NCBI RefSeq assembly: GCF_000739435.1
Contig: NZ_CP009159.1
Span: 1,798,001-1,862,000, forward strand
DNA length: 64,000 bases
Direction of reading: 5' to 3'
DNA from: Actinobacillus suis ATCC 33415
GTDB lineage: Bacteria; Pseudomonadota; Gammaproteobacteria; Enterobacterales; Pasteurellaceae
In this document: positions 7,292 to 17,112 of the stretch, in pieces
How positions within the stretch are numbered: the stretch's first letter is position 1
Layout: every line of letters starts with the position of its first letter
Position numbers and translations under genes: made by a program
The notes under the pieces: generated by a model
What the model saw: only the letters and a program-made list of their open reading frames with translations
Told to the model about the DNA's origin: nothing
Databases searched by the model: none

Positions 7292-10200
7292 ATGTTCACG
7301 GTTTACCATTCACAAAAGCTATTGTCATTAGCAGAAATGCTAATTCATCTACAAAAAGCCAACCCGAATCCCAATCCGTTCAGCACCGAAACCATACTTG
7401 TACAAAGTGTTGGTATGGCACAATGGTTACAAATGCAAATCGCTGATTCCATTGGTGTGGCGGGTAATTATGACTTTTTATTTCCAACCAGCTTTTTATG
7501 GCAACAATACCGTGTGCTATTCCCTTCGTTACCGAAAGAAAATATTTTTGAACGTTCTTCGGTAACATGGCGATTAATGCGCCTGATTCCTGCCCATTTG
7601 GACACGGCAGAATTCAGCACATTAAAATCATACTTGCAGCAAGATGCACGTCAGTACCAACTTAAACTCTATCAACTTTCGACTAAAATTGCGGATCTAT
7701 TCGACCAATATTTAGTTTATCGACCTCATTGGCTTGTACATTGGGAAAACAACCAACTTGAAGCGGTTCTTGCTGAAATCATGCATTCCAATGTATTTAA
7801 AGTTAAAAATGAACAAGAAATCCTAGCTAACCTACAATGGCAAGCTATCTTATGGAATGCGTTAATTGACGATATTAAATTAGATAGTGATGAAAGCGTC
7901 TTTATCACGTCGCATCGTGCTTACTTACAAGATCAGTACTTCCAAAAATTAGATAATTTAACTGCTCAAGAAAAAGAAAAACTTCCACAGAGAATCTTTA
8001 TTTTCGGTATTTCATCTCTACCGGCAACTCAATTAGCTGTATTAAAAAAGTTAAGTGAACACTGCGATATTCACTTATTTTTCTTAAACCCAAGTCAAGA
8101 ATATTGGGGCGATAGTGTTGAAGATAGTGCATTAGAAAAATTAGCCTTGAAACAACAGCTATCGGAGACCGATTTAGCCGCTTTACTCGAAAAACAAGGT
8201 AATCAATTGCTCACTATGTGGGGAAAACAAGGGCGAGAATTTTTAGCGCAACTAGTAGAGCAAGAGTTCGACTATAGTTTAGAAGTATTTGACCCGTATG
8301 TCGGCGAAACCAATCTCATCAAGCTCAAAAATGCCATTTTAGCGTTTAATAATGCACAAACTTTTGAATTAGACGAACAAGACCAATCATTACAATTTCA
8401 TTCGTGCCATAGCGTAATGCGTGAAGTAGAGGTGTTACATAACTATCTCTTACAATTATTCGAGCAGAATCCGGCATTAACGCCCAAAGATATTATTGTA
8501 ATGTCTGCGGATATTGATAAATATGCGCCTTATATTAATGCGGTATTTTCTCGCTTTGCTCATAAAGATCCGAGAAGAATTCCTTTTACACTTTCAGATC
8601 AAAAAGCGACTGCGGTAGATCCGATTATCAGCAGCTTTTTGAGTCTACTTAATTTAAAAGAAAGTAACTTTAACGCAGAAGTACTATTGGATTTATTAGA
8701 TGTAAATGCGATCCGAAGCCGTTTTCGCATCCAATCTGATGATATTTATACCCTACGTCATTGGATAAAAGAAGTGGGTATCCGCGCCGGATTAACTATC
8801 GAGCAAAACCAATGGCAAAACTATAACTCATGGCAAAACGGTTTAACCCGATTATTGCTCGGCACAAGCCTCAAAGAAGAAAGTGGTATCTGGCAAGAGA
8901 GTATCGGATTTAACGAAAGCTATGGTTTAGCTTCCGAGCTTATCGGTTACTTATGCCATTATTTAGAAAAACTTAGTACGTGGCAGAAATTTATCCAAAC
9001 ATCACACAGCATTGGTGTTTGGCAACAAAAGCTAGCTGAGTTAATCAATGAGTTTTATCAAGATGATGGCGAACATTTTGATTCGCTCTCCATGTTACAA
9101 ACAACGTTACAGAACGTATTAGAAAAAATTGAAAACGCACGCTTTGAAGATGAAATTGCTATTGAAATTCTCGCCTCGCTACTCCAAGAGAATCTCAACA
9201 CGCAGCAAAACAGCCTGCAGTTTTTAGCCGGAAAAGTGAATTTCTGTACGTTATTACCAATGCGAGCTATTCCATTTAAAGTGGTTTGTTTGCTCGGTAT
9301 GAATGAGGCTGATTTTCCTAGACAACATTCGGTAAATAGCTTCGATTTAATGCAATACGCACCAAAAAAAGGGGATCGCGCACGCAGAGACGATGACCGT
9401 TACCTATTTTTAGAGGCTTTACTTTCAGCCCAAGAGATTTTCTACGTAAGCTATGTCGGGCAATCGGTAACGGATAATAAAGCACGCTTACCTTCCGTTT
9501 TAGTTGCACAATTATTAGATTATATCGGAGAACATTTATCCGAATCGGCTCAACAGACGCTAGCTGAAACAGATATTTTCAGTGGTATGGTGAAACGCCA
9601 TCCTATGACAGTATTTAGCCCAAGAAACTTCATCTATCCTCACATCTCTTATGATAGAGAATGGCTAAAACTATTTGAACAGAATGCGGTTCAGCCGAAT
9701 TTCTTAAATGGACAGCTTCAATCGGATAGCCCAACAGAAATTAATTTAAATGAATTAATTAGTTATATTACAAATCCAATTAAATATTTCTTTAACCGCC
9801 AATTGGGTATTTATTTTAATTACGATGAAGAAAGTATTGAAGAATCAGAAAAGTTTACTTTGAATGCATTGGATAATTACCAGTTAAGAACCAAATTATT
9901 AACAGTTGATGAGGAACAAGCGCAAGCTTTATTTTACCAAGAACAGTTAAAAGGTAACTTGCCTTCAGCCAACTTTGCTAAGCTATCTGAAACCGCGTTG
10001 GAAAACTCAATAAAAACTATGAGAAATGAAATATCGCCATACTTAAAACAGAGTGATATTTTAACTGTTGAACAATATTTCCCAATAGGTTCAAATAAAA
10101 TAAAACTCTATGGAAACATCCAACAATTATTTGACGATGAAATCGTTTTTTGGAAAGTAAGTTCATTAAAAGATAAAGATATTATCCGTTTTTGGATTTA

Positions 10201-10609
10201 TTATTTAGTAACACAAGTGCAAAATAATTCTATTCGTTTGAAATATATTGTGCGTAACGGCGAAGATACTCAAATCTTCCAATTTAATTCGATCACTCAG
10301 CAGCAAGTGCAGGAACAATTAGCTATTTATATAGAAGATTACCTTAATAGCTTTCAAGCGCTACGCTGGGGGATTTCTGCCGGTTTAGACGATTATTTTG
10401 CCAAAATAGAAGATGTTGAGAATATTGAAGAATATTGTTGTCAGAAAGTTTTTAAATTACTGGAAGACAATTCGTTTGAAGCTAGTTACCTACAGCGAGT
10501 TTTAGTACAAAGTTCCAAATTGAATTACAGTGTTATTCATCATACAACAAAACAATGGTTTACTTTAATGCAAGACAGTAAGCCACATAACAATAAAAAG
10601 GAGAATTAA
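7292..10609 (+). CDS. recC: Exodeoxyribonuclease V gamma subunit RecC
   Basis: RecC is the Chi-recognising scaffold subunit of the RecBCD helicase-nuclease that processes double-strand breaks for RecA. The 1105-residue length agrees with E. coli RecC (about 1120). Recognisable segments include the N-terminal inactive helicase-like fold (ETILVQSVGMAQWL), RIFIFGISSLPATQL, and LLPMRAIPFKVVCLLGMN near the middle, all typical of the family. The ATG at 7292 has a GAGG ribosome-binding site. Its stop codon overlaps the start of ptrA (TAATG), so the two are translationally coupled. RecB and RecD are not in the window, so the complex is encoded at separate loci, as in other Pasteurellaceae. Confidence 0.95.
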   Translation: MFTVYHSQKLLSLAEMLIHLQKANPNPNPFSTETILVQSVGMAQWLQMQIADSIGVAGNYDFLFPTSFLWQQYRVLFPSLPKENIFERSSVTWRLMRLIPAHLDTAEFSTLKSYLQQDARQYQLKLYQLSTKIADLFDQYLVYRPHWLVHWENNQLEAVLAEIMHSNVFKVKNEQEILANLQWQAILWNALIDDIKLDSDESVFITSHRAYLQDQYFQKLDNLTAQEKEKLPQRIFIFGISSLPATQLAVLKKLSEHCDIHLFFLNPSQEYWGDSVEDSALEKLALKQQLSETDLAALLEKQGNQLLTMWGKQGREFLAQLVEQEFDYSLEVFDPYVGETNLIKLKNAILAFNNAQTFELDEQDQSLQFHSCHSVMREVEVLHNYLLQLFEQNPALTPKDIIVMSADIDKYAPYINAVFSRFAHKDPRRIPFTLSDQKATAVDPIISSFLSLLNLKESNFNAEVLLDLLDVNAIRSRFRIQSDDIYTLRHWIKEVGIRAGLTIEQNQWQNYNSWQNGLTRLLLGTSLKEESGIWQESIGFNESYGLASELIGYLCHYLEKLSTWQKFIQTSHSIGVWQQKLAELINEFYQDDGEHFDSLSMLQTTLQNVLEKIENARFEDEIAIEILASLLQENLNTQQNSLQFLAGKVNFCTLLPMRAIPFKVVCLLGMNEADFPRQHSVNSFDLMQYAPKKGDRARRDDDRYLFLEALLSAQEIFYVSYVGQSVTDNKARLPSVLVAQLLDYIGEHLSESAQQTLAETDIFSGMVKRHPMTVFSPRNFIYPHISYDREWLKLFEQNAVQPNFLNGQLQSDSPTEINLNELISYITNPIKYFFNRQLGIYFNYDEESIEESEKFTLNALDNYQLRTKLLTVDEEQAQALFYQEQLKGNLPSANFAKLSETALENSIKTMRNEISPYLKQSDILTVEQYFPIGSNKIKLYGNIQQLFDDEIVFWKVSSLKDKDIIRFWIYYLVTQVQNNSIRLKYIVRNGEDTQIFQFNSITQQQVQEQLAIYIEDYLNSFQALRWGISAGLDDYFAKIEDVENIEEYCCQKVFKLLEDNSFEASYLQRVLVQSSKLNYSVIHHTTKQWFTLMQDSKPHNNKKEN

Positions 10610-13566
10610 TGAAAAAAACCTTAATAAGTCGCATGATTCGTCACGCGCTTTACTCTGCGATTGCGCTTAGTGTCAGCGTCACAACCACATTTGCAAATAT
10701 TCCGCAAAATCCGACCGCTAGTACATCCCAATCGGCTATACAAACGCAAGGTTTTGAGTTTATCAATCAGCAGATCAATAAAAGCCCGAATGATAATGCT
10801 ATTTATCAGGCTATTCGTTTAAAAAACGATATGACCGTACTGCTAATTTCGGACAACAAAGCGAATAAATCGCTAATGTCATTAGCACTACCTATCGGCT
10901 CTATGGAAGATCCCATTCAGCAACAAGGCTTGGCACACTACCTAGAACATATGATCCTCATGGGGTCTAAACAGTTTCCAGAGACTAATAGTCTAGATCG
11001 CTTTTTAACGGAAAATGGCGGTTATAACAATGCCTCGACTACGGCAGATCGTACTGCTTATTACTTAGAAGTGAATAATAATGCGTTTGATGAAGCGGTT
11101 GCTCGTTTAGCGGACGCTTTTGCACAACCTCTCCTGTCAGAAAGTAATGCCAAACGAGAAGTGAATGCGGTAAATGCCGAAATGGTTCGTGCAAAATCAA
11201 GCGATGGTCATTTATTGAATAGCGTCAATTTGGCGACCGCTAACCCTGTACACCCTATTACCAAATTTGCGGTGGGCAATAAGGAAACGCTTTCGGATAA
11301 ACCAAACAGCAAATTACAAACGGAGTTAGAACAATTTTACCAACGCTACTATTCAGCAAATTTAGTCAAAGCGGTTTTATATTCGAATCAACCTATCGAG
11401 CAACTTGCTGCATTAGCTGATCGTACCTTAGGTAAAATGCCAAATAAAAATATTGCTGCCCCGAGTGTAGATGTGCCATTTTTCCGTGCGGAAGATAAAG
11501 GTGTCGTTATTCATTACAAACCGGTACAACCGACTAAAATGTTGGCGGTTTCATTTGATGTACCGAATGATGAAGCACAATTTGCCCACAAAACCGGCGA
11601 TTATTTAGCTTATATTCTTAACAATAATACCGATGGCACTTTATCTGACTACTTAATCAAACAAGGGTTATCAGATAGTGGTATTGCTGCACAAGCAACA
11701 CCAAATGTCAGCCGTAATCGTGGTACTTTCACCATTTATGTTGCTTTAACCGACAAAGGTTTGACTGAAAAAGATAAGATCATTTCTTTGATTTTTCAGC
11801 AAATCGAACAAGTGAAACAAAGCGGTATTCAAGAAAGTTACTTCAATGAAGTTCGAGAAAGCTTAAAGCAGGATTTCCAACATTTACAGGTGGAAAAAAG
11901 CGGTACTTATATCGAATCATTAGCTGAGCAAATGTTACATTATCCATTGGAGCATATTTTAGATGCGGGCTTTATTGTTGATACGATGGATAAACAAGCA
12001 ATCAAAGCCAAACTGGCTGAGATGACATTAGACAATGCCCGTATTTTGCTGGTTGATGAAAAAGCGCATACCGATAAAAAATCGCCTTACTTTGAGGCCA
12101 ATTATGCAATTGCAAAAATTAGTGACGAACAACGAAAAAAATGGTTGGATTTCAGTCATAACCCGACATTAAAACTACCTGAATTAAATCCTTATTTCGC
12201 CACTGATTTTTCTCTGATTCAGCCAATCGGCGATCGCCAAGTGCCTAAAGCGTTGGTAAGTACAGCAGGAAAAGCAATTTATGCCATGCCGAGCCAATAT
12301 TTTGCCAACGATCCGAAAGCGATTGTATCGATGAGTTTCTCGATCATGCCGAAAACGGATGATTTAAAAGAAGCGGTAAGCGCCACGCTGTTAGGTTATA
12401 TGAATAGCCTTGCGCAAACGAAATTAGCGTTCCAAACAGCAGTTGCCGGTATGCAAGCAGCGATTACTACTTATCCGAACGGACTTTCGGTTGAAGCGAC
12501 AGGCTACACACAGCATTTAGCGAAATTAATCCAAGACTCGCTGAATCAATTCAAAACTTTTGAATTAACGGAAGACTTCTTAGCACAAGCCAAACAACGT
12601 GCATTCGAAGCACTAGACGGTCAACGCAAAGAAAGTAGCTTAACACAAGCGAACCAAGCTATTGCCAACTTTGCCAGCTACCCTTATTTTGAAGAAGATA
12701 AACAACGCAAAGCACTAACCGACACTACTTTGGCAGATGTAAAAGCGATGCGAGATAGATTGTTAACAAAATCAACCGGATTAGGCGTACTGTCAGTGGG
12801 CAACCTCAACGATAAACAGGTTGAAGATTTAGTCAGTGACATAAAAGGCATTGTTAAAAGTAGTGAGGTGGAGCGAGGTAAAGCACGTTATTTAGATCTG
12901 AATGACAGCAACCGCAAACTCAACTATGTACAAACCGTACCGCATGAGGACAATGCACTAAGCATCACTTATCTTGCAAAAGGCTATGGCGAATTAGAAG
13001 GTTCGGCTCGAGCTAATTTATTGCGTGATATTATCGGGCGCTGGTATTTCGATGATTTACGTACCCAAAAACAATTAGGCTACGTGGTCTATGCAACCAA
13101 TACTAAACTTGGTAAAACTGCCGGTATGCGCTTTATGGTTCAAAGCCCGAATACAACACCGGCAGGCATTATGCAGCATAACCAACGCTTTTTTGCAGAA
13201 AGTTTAACAAAATTGACCGCTTTATCAGAGCAGGAATTTGTGAAATATCGTGATAGTTTAATTGAGAAATTACAGCGTAAGCCGGAATCGTTAAACCAAG
13301 AGTTTTCACAGTTCACGTTTGACTTTAATCGCCGCAATGACCAGTTCAACCAACGTATGAAAATGATCGAAGCAGTAAAACAGCTTACTCAACAAGATAT
13401 TGTGGACTTTTATAAACACACGGTGATAGAGCAGCAAGGCTTTTCATTTATCAGCCAAGCGTTAGGCACGAAAGCGAAAGCTGAAGATGCAGTGAAACTA
13501 GCGGGCTATGAAAAAGTGGAAAGTATTGAACAAATCCAAAAACAATTCCCGGTGAAATACTATTAA
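10609..13566 (+). CDS. ptrA: Pitrilysin (protease III), periplasmic M16 metallopeptidase
   Basis: A 985-residue insulinase-family zinc protease that degrades peptides and small proteins in the periplasm. A signal peptide covers about residues 1-29 (basic start, hydrophobic stretch, ending TTTFA). The inverted zinc motif HxxEH is HYLEH at residues 110-114, followed by the downstream Glu region EVNAVNAEM. Four M16 domains fit the length, close to E. coli PtrA (962). Its ATG overlaps the recC stop by one base, so both are probably cotranscribed, reproducing the E. coli recC-ptr junction, but recB does not follow. It ends in a bidirectional terminator shared with dnaJ. Confidence 0.94.
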   Translation: MKKTLISRMIRHALYSAIALSVSVTTTFANIPQNPTASTSQSAIQTQGFEFINQQINKSPNDNAIYQAIRLKNDMTVLLISDNKANKSLMSLALPIGSMEDPIQQQGLAHYLEHMILMGSKQFPETNSLDRFLTENGGYNNASTTADRTAYYLEVNNNAFDEAVARLADAFAQPLLSESNAKREVNAVNAEMVRAKSSDGHLLNSVNLATANPVHPITKFAVGNKETLSDKPNSKLQTELEQFYQRYYSANLVKAVLYSNQPIEQLAALADRTLGKMPNKNIAAPSVDVPFFRAEDKGVVIHYKPVQPTKMLAVSFDVPNDEAQFAHKTGDYLAYILNNNTDGTLSDYLIKQGLSDSGIAAQATPNVSRNRGTFTIYVALTDKGLTEKDKIISLIFQQIEQVKQSGIQESYFNEVRESLKQDFQHLQVEKSGTYIESLAEQMLHYPLEHILDAGFIVDTMDKQAIKAKLAEMTLDNARILLVDEKAHTDKKSPYFEANYAIAKISDEQRKKWLDFSHNPTLKLPELNPYFATDFSLIQPIGDRQVPKALVSTAGKAIYAMPSQYFANDPKAIVSMSFSIMPKTDDLKEAVSATLLGYMNSLAQTKLAFQTAVAGMQAAITTYPNGLSVEATGYTQHLAKLIQDSLNQFKTFELTEDFLAQAKQRAFEALDGQRKESSLTQANQAIANFASYPYFEEDKQRKALTDTTLADVKAMRDRLLTKSTGLGVLSVGNLNDKQVEDLVSDIKGIVKSSEVERGKARYLDLNDSNRKLNYVQTVPHEDNALSITYLAKGYGELEGSARANLLRDIIGRWYFDDLRTQKQLGYVVYATNTKLGKTAGMRFMVQSPNTTPAGIMQHNQRFFAESLTKLTALSEQEFVKYRDSLIEKLQRKPESLNQEFSQFTFDFNRRNDQFNQRMKMIEAVKQLTQQDIVDFYKHTVIEQQGFSFISQALGTKAKAEDAVKLAGYEKVESIEQIQKQFPVKYY

Positions 13567-13620
13567 ATCACCATCTACAAGCGGTTAAAAAAGACCTAAA
13601 TTTTACTATTGTAGAAAAAC

Positions 13621-13652
13621 AAAAGGCTTAGCAAATTCGCTAAGCCTTTTTT
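13621..13652. terminator. Bidirectional terminator between ptrA and dnaJ
   Basis: AAAAGGCTTAGC (13621-13632) pairs perfectly with GCTAAGCCTTTT (13639-13650) around a six-base loop, with T-runs on both strands. It serves both convergent genes. Confidence 0.9.
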
Positions 13653-13657
13653 AATGT

Positions 13658-14800
13658 TTAGTTTTTACCTAAGTTCGAGAAGAAGTTTTTCACACTATCT
13701 AAAAAACCTTCTTGCTGCGGACGATGCTGGCTTTTACCTTCTAAACTTTCTTCCAGTTTACGTAATAAGTCTTTTTGCTCGTCATTTAACGCAACCGGTG
13801 TTTCCACCACTACTTTGCAAATTAAATCACCTGCATAACCGCCACGTGGACTTGTTACGCCCTTACCTCTCACTCGGAATAATTTGCCGGTTTGGGTTTC
13901 TGCCGGAATTTTCAGTTTTAATTTACCATCAAGCGTTGGTACTTCAATCTCACCTCCTAATGCCGCCATCGTAAAGCTGATTGGTACTTCGCAGTAAAGG
14001 TTTGAACCATCACGCTCAAAAATATCGTGCTCACGAACGTGAATCACTACATATAAATCACCTGCCGGCGCACCGTTCTCGCCTGCTGCACCTTCGCCGG
14101 ATAAACGAAGCTGGTTACCGGTGTCCACACCTGCCGGAATGGTTACCGATAAGTTTTTCGCTTTCTGAACACGCCCGTCACCATGGCAAGATTTGCAAGG
14201 TTTTTCGATTTTCTTACCGCTTCCATGACAGCTCGGACAAACCGCTTCCGTCACAAAAAAACCTTGCTGACGGCGGATTCTGCCCGAACCGTGACAGTGC
14301 GAACAGGTTTCCACTTTCGAACCTTTTTCCGCACCCGAACCGTGGCAGGCATCACATTCCGCTAATGTTGAGATACGAATATCTTTTTTACAGCCTTTAA
14401 CCGCTTCTTCTAGTGAGATTTCAATGTCGTAACGTAAATCATCGCCACGAACGACACGATTACGACGTCCACCGCCGCCAAAACCGCCACCGAACATTTC
14501 GCTAAAGATGTCTTCAAAGCCACCGAAACCGCCTCCGCCGAAGCCACCGCCAAATCCGCCAGCACCACCGCCTTGTTCAAAAGCAGCATGACCGTATTGA
14601 TCGTATGCGGCACGTTTTTCAGCATCGCCTAACACTTCATAGGCTTCGTTGATTTCTTTAAATTTTTCTTCTGCGTCTTTACTGCCTTGGTTTTTATCCG
14701 GGTGGTGTTTAGATGCTAAACGTTTATAAGCACGTTTAATATCGTTCTCACTCGCCCCTTTCTGTAAGCCAAGGACTTCGTAGTAATCTTTTTTTGCCAT
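13658..14800 (-). CDS. dnaJ: Chaperone DnaJ (Hsp40)
   Basis: DnaJ delivers unfolded clients to DnaK and stimulates its ATPase. The 380-residue protein has all type I regions. The J domain has HPD at residues 33-35. A Gly/Phe-rich linker with many GGGFGG units follows, then four CxxCxGxG zinc-binding repeats (starting about residue 150) and the C-terminal client-binding domain. I chose the ATG at 14798-14800 ([11 protein letters not shown]), which matches the family; a longer in-frame reading adds 15 residues without similarity. It follows dnaK in the same direction with 139 bases and two hairpins between them, and no separate heat-shock promoter was seen. Confidence 0.97.
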   Translation of the reverse strand: MAKKDYYEVLGLQKGASENDIKRAYKRLASKHHPDKNQGSKDAEEKFKEINEAYEVLGDAEKRAAYDQYGHAAFEQGGGAGGFGGGFGGGGFGGFEDIFSEMFGGGFGGGGRRNRVVRGDDLRYDIEISLEEAVKGCKKDIRISTLAECDACHGSGAEKGSKVETCSHCHGSGRIRRQQGFFVTEAVCPSCHGSGKKIEKPCKSCHGDGRVQKAKNLSVTIPAGVDTGNQLRLSGEGAAGENGAPAGDLYVVIHVREHDIFERDGSNLYCEVPISFTMAALGGEIEVPTLDGKLKLKIPAETQTGKLFRVRGKGVTSPRGGYAGDLICKVVVETPVALNDEQKDLLRKLEESLEGKSQHRPQQEGFLDSVKNFFSNLGKN

Positions 14801-14850
14801 AGTGTTTCGTTTGTAAAATTTTACGGAAATTTGACCGCCTGTCATAAACT

Positions 14851-14914
14851 CCCCTCTTTAGCAAAGAGGGGGGACTTGTTAGATACACCAAAAGGGCGTG
14901 TTACCACGCCCTTT
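14851..14914 (-). terminator. Two hairpins in the dnaK-dnaJ intergenic region
   Basis: A 10-bp perfect stem (14891-14900 with 14905-14914) lies just after dnaK. It is followed on the minus strand by only a short T-run and so would be a partial terminator. A second perfect hairpin of 9 bp (14851-14859 with 14863-14871, loop AGC) lies nearer dnaJ and looks like an intergenic palindromic repeat. Together they could lower dnaJ expression relative to dnaK. Confidence 0.6.
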
Positions 14915-14939
14915 GATTTTACGATTTGAGCGTAAAAGA

Positions 14940-16838
14940 TTATTTATTATCTTTCACTTCTTCAAATTCAGCATCCACTACGCCGTCATCTTTTGCAGAC
15001 TGTTGCGGTTGTTCGCCTGCTTGTGCTTTAGCCTGAGCCGCTTGCATTAAAGGTTCGGATGCTTTAATTAACGCTTCGGTTTTCGCATCGATTTCCGCTT
15101 TATCATCGCCTTTCGCCGCTTTTTCTAAGTCTGCGATCGCCGCTTCGATTTTCGCTTTATCGTCTGCATTTAACGCTGAACCTGTTTCTTCGATTTGTTT
15201 GCGAGTAGCGTGTGCGATACCGTCTGCTTGGTTACGTGCTTGAACTAACTCTTCGAATTTTTTATCCGCTTCTGCGTTTGCTTCCGCATCACGAACCATT
15301 TGTTCGATTTCTTCGTCAGATAAACCTGAAGACGCTTGGATACGAATTTGTTGCTCTTTACCTGTGTTCTTATCTTTCGCAGATACGTTGATTACACCGT
15401 TCGCATCGATATCAAAAGTTACTTCGATTTGCGGCATACCACGTGGTGCTGGGTTAATACCTTCAAGGTTGAATTGACCTAAAGATTTGTTCGCAGACGC
15501 TTGTTTACGTTCACCTTGTAATACGTGGATTGTTACCGCTGATTGGTTGTCTTCCGCAGTTGAGAACACTTGTGATTTCTTCGTTGGAATCGTAGTGTTT
15601 TTCTCGATTAACACCGTCATCACGCCGCCCATGGTTTCGATACCTAAAGATAATGGCGTAACGTCTAATAAAAGAACGTCTTTTACATCACCTTTTAATA
15701 CACCGCCTTGAACCGCAGCACCGATTGCTACCGCTTCATCTGGGTTCACGTCTTTACGAGCTTCTTTACCGAAGAATTCAGCCACTTTTTGTTGTACTAA
15801 CGGCATACGTGTTTGACCACCAACGAGGATAATGTCGTTGATTTCATTCACTGATTTACCTGCGTCTTTTAATACGGTTTTAAGTGACTCGATTGAGCTT
15901 GCTACTAAATCTTCTACTAAAGCTTCTAATTTCGCACGGGTTACGTTGATCGCTAAGTGTTTAGGACCTGTTGCATCCGCTGTGATATACGGAAGATTTA
16001 CTTCAGTAGATTGTGCTGAAGAAAGTTCGATTTTCGCTTTTTCCGCCGCTTCTTTCACACGTTGTAATGCCATTGGGTCGTTGCGTAAATCAACACCTTG
16101 TTCTTTTTTGAACTCGTCAATGATGTAGTCAATTACACGGTTATCGAAGTCTTCACCACCTAAGTGAGTGTTACCACCAGTTGCTAATACTTCGAATGTT
16201 TGTTCACCATCAAAGTTATCGATTTCGATGATTGAGATATCAAATGTACCACCACCTAAGTCGTAAACTGCGATCACTTGGTTTTCTTTAGTTGAACCTA
16301 AACCGAACGCTAACGCTGCCGCTGTCGGTTCGTTGATGATACGTTTAACATCTAAACCTGCGATACGACCTGCATCAATTGTCGCTTGACGTTGTGCATC
16401 GTTAAAGTATGCCGGTACAGTGATAACCGCTTCAGTTACCGCTTCACCAAGGAAATCTTCCGCTGTTTTTTTCATTTTTTTCAACACTTCTGCTGAAATT
16501 TGCGGTGGTGCTAATTTGTCACCTTTTACGTTTACCCACGCATCGCCGTTGTCAGCACGTGTGATTTCGAAAGGCATAATTTTAATATCACGTTGTACTT
16601 CTTCACTTTCAAAACGACGACCGATTAAACGTTTGATTGCAAATAATGTATTTTTCGGGTTTGTAATCGCCTGACGTTTTGCCGGTTGACCAACTAACGT
16701 TTCGTTATCCGTATAAGCAATGATTGACGGAGTTGTACGTGCACCTTCCGCATTCTCGATTACACGTGCTTTGTCACCGTCCATTACCGCTACACAAGAG
16801 TTTGTTGTACCTAAGTCAATACCAATGATTTTACCCAT
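14940..16838 (-). CDS. dnaK: Chaperone DnaK (Hsp70)
   Basis: DnaK is the ATP-dependent Hsp70 chaperone of the cytoplasm. The 632-residue product starts [15 protein letters not shown] and shows the Hsp70 signatures [13 protein letters not shown] and [11 protein letters not shown] substrate-binding beta domain and an alpha lid follow, with an Ala/Gln-rich tail ending EFEEVKDNK. Its length matches E. coli DnaK (638). It is the first gene of the dnaK-dnaJ operon, and a sigma-32-type promoter lies 58-85 bases upstream. grpE is not adjacent. Confidence 0.98.
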   Translation of the reverse strand: MGKIIGIDLGTTNSCVAVMDGDKARVIENAEGARTTPSIIAYTDNETLVGQPAKRQAITNPKNTLFAIKRLIGRRFESEEVQRDIKIMPFEITRADNGDAWVNVKGDKLAPPQISAEVLKKMKKTAEDFLGEAVTEAVITVPAYFNDAQRQATIDAGRIAGLDVKRIINEPTAAALAFGLGSTKENQVIAVYDLGGGTFDISIIEIDNFDGEQTFEVLATGGNTHLGGEDFDNRVIDYIIDEFKKEQGVDLRNDPMALQRVKEAAEKAKIELSSAQSTEVNLPYITADATGPKHLAINVTRAKLEALVEDLVASSIESLKTVLKDAGKSVNEINDIILVGGQTRMPLVQQKVAEFFGKEARKDVNPDEAVAIGAAVQGGVLKGDVKDVLLLDVTPLSLGIETMGGVMTVLIEKNTTIPTKKSQVFSTAEDNQSAVTIHVLQGERKQASANKSLGQFNLEGINPAPRGMPQIEVTFDIDANGVINVSAKDKNTGKEQQIRIQASSGLSDEEIEQMVRDAEANAEADKKFEELVQARNQADGIAHATRKQIEETGSALNADDKAKIEAAIADLEKAAKGDDKAEIDAKTEALIKASEPLMQAAQAKAQAGEQPQQSAKDDGVVDAEFEEVKDNK

Positions 16839-16895
16839 TTTAAAATTCCTCTGAATATAAATTTGTTTGATTACGTTTTCGTAACGTTACCCACA

Positions 16896-16923
16896 AGATG
16901 GTGTTCTTTCACAACTTTTCAAG
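16896..16923 (-). promoter_or_regulatory. Sigma-32-type heat-shock promoter of dnaK
   Basis: On the minus strand, CTTGAAA (16917-16923) is followed after 13 bases by CACCATCT (16896-16903). This matches the sigma-32 consensus CTTGAAA-N13-15-CCCCATNT with one change in each fully specified element or fewer. Confidence 0.85.
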
Positions 16924-17071
16924 GCTAAATTTGAAATTTTCTTGCAAGTATTTTTGAAAAAAGAAACGGGACGTTCAACGTTCCCGTTCAGACGAAACAA
17001 TAAATAGGGATGAAAATGAAATGATCAAGGGCGTAAAATAAATTTTTGTAAGATTTTTGAATAAAACGGAC

Positions 17072-17099
17072 AAAAAAGCCCGTCCATATTGAACGGGCT
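17072..17099 (-). terminator. Terminator of the xylAB operon
   Basis: Read leftwards, AGCCCGT (17093-17099) pairs with ACGGGCT (17077-17083) and is followed by six T. A second hairpin with a U-rich tail lies further downstream near 16966-16988 and may act as a backup before the dnaK promoter. Confidence 0.85.
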
Positions 17100-17112
17100 G
17101 GCTTTCCGAGCA

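Noticed and set aside
13654..14400. Plus-strand frames opposite dnaJ
   Set aside because: They are antisense shadows of a well-supported gene; no independent ribosome-binding site or domain is seen.
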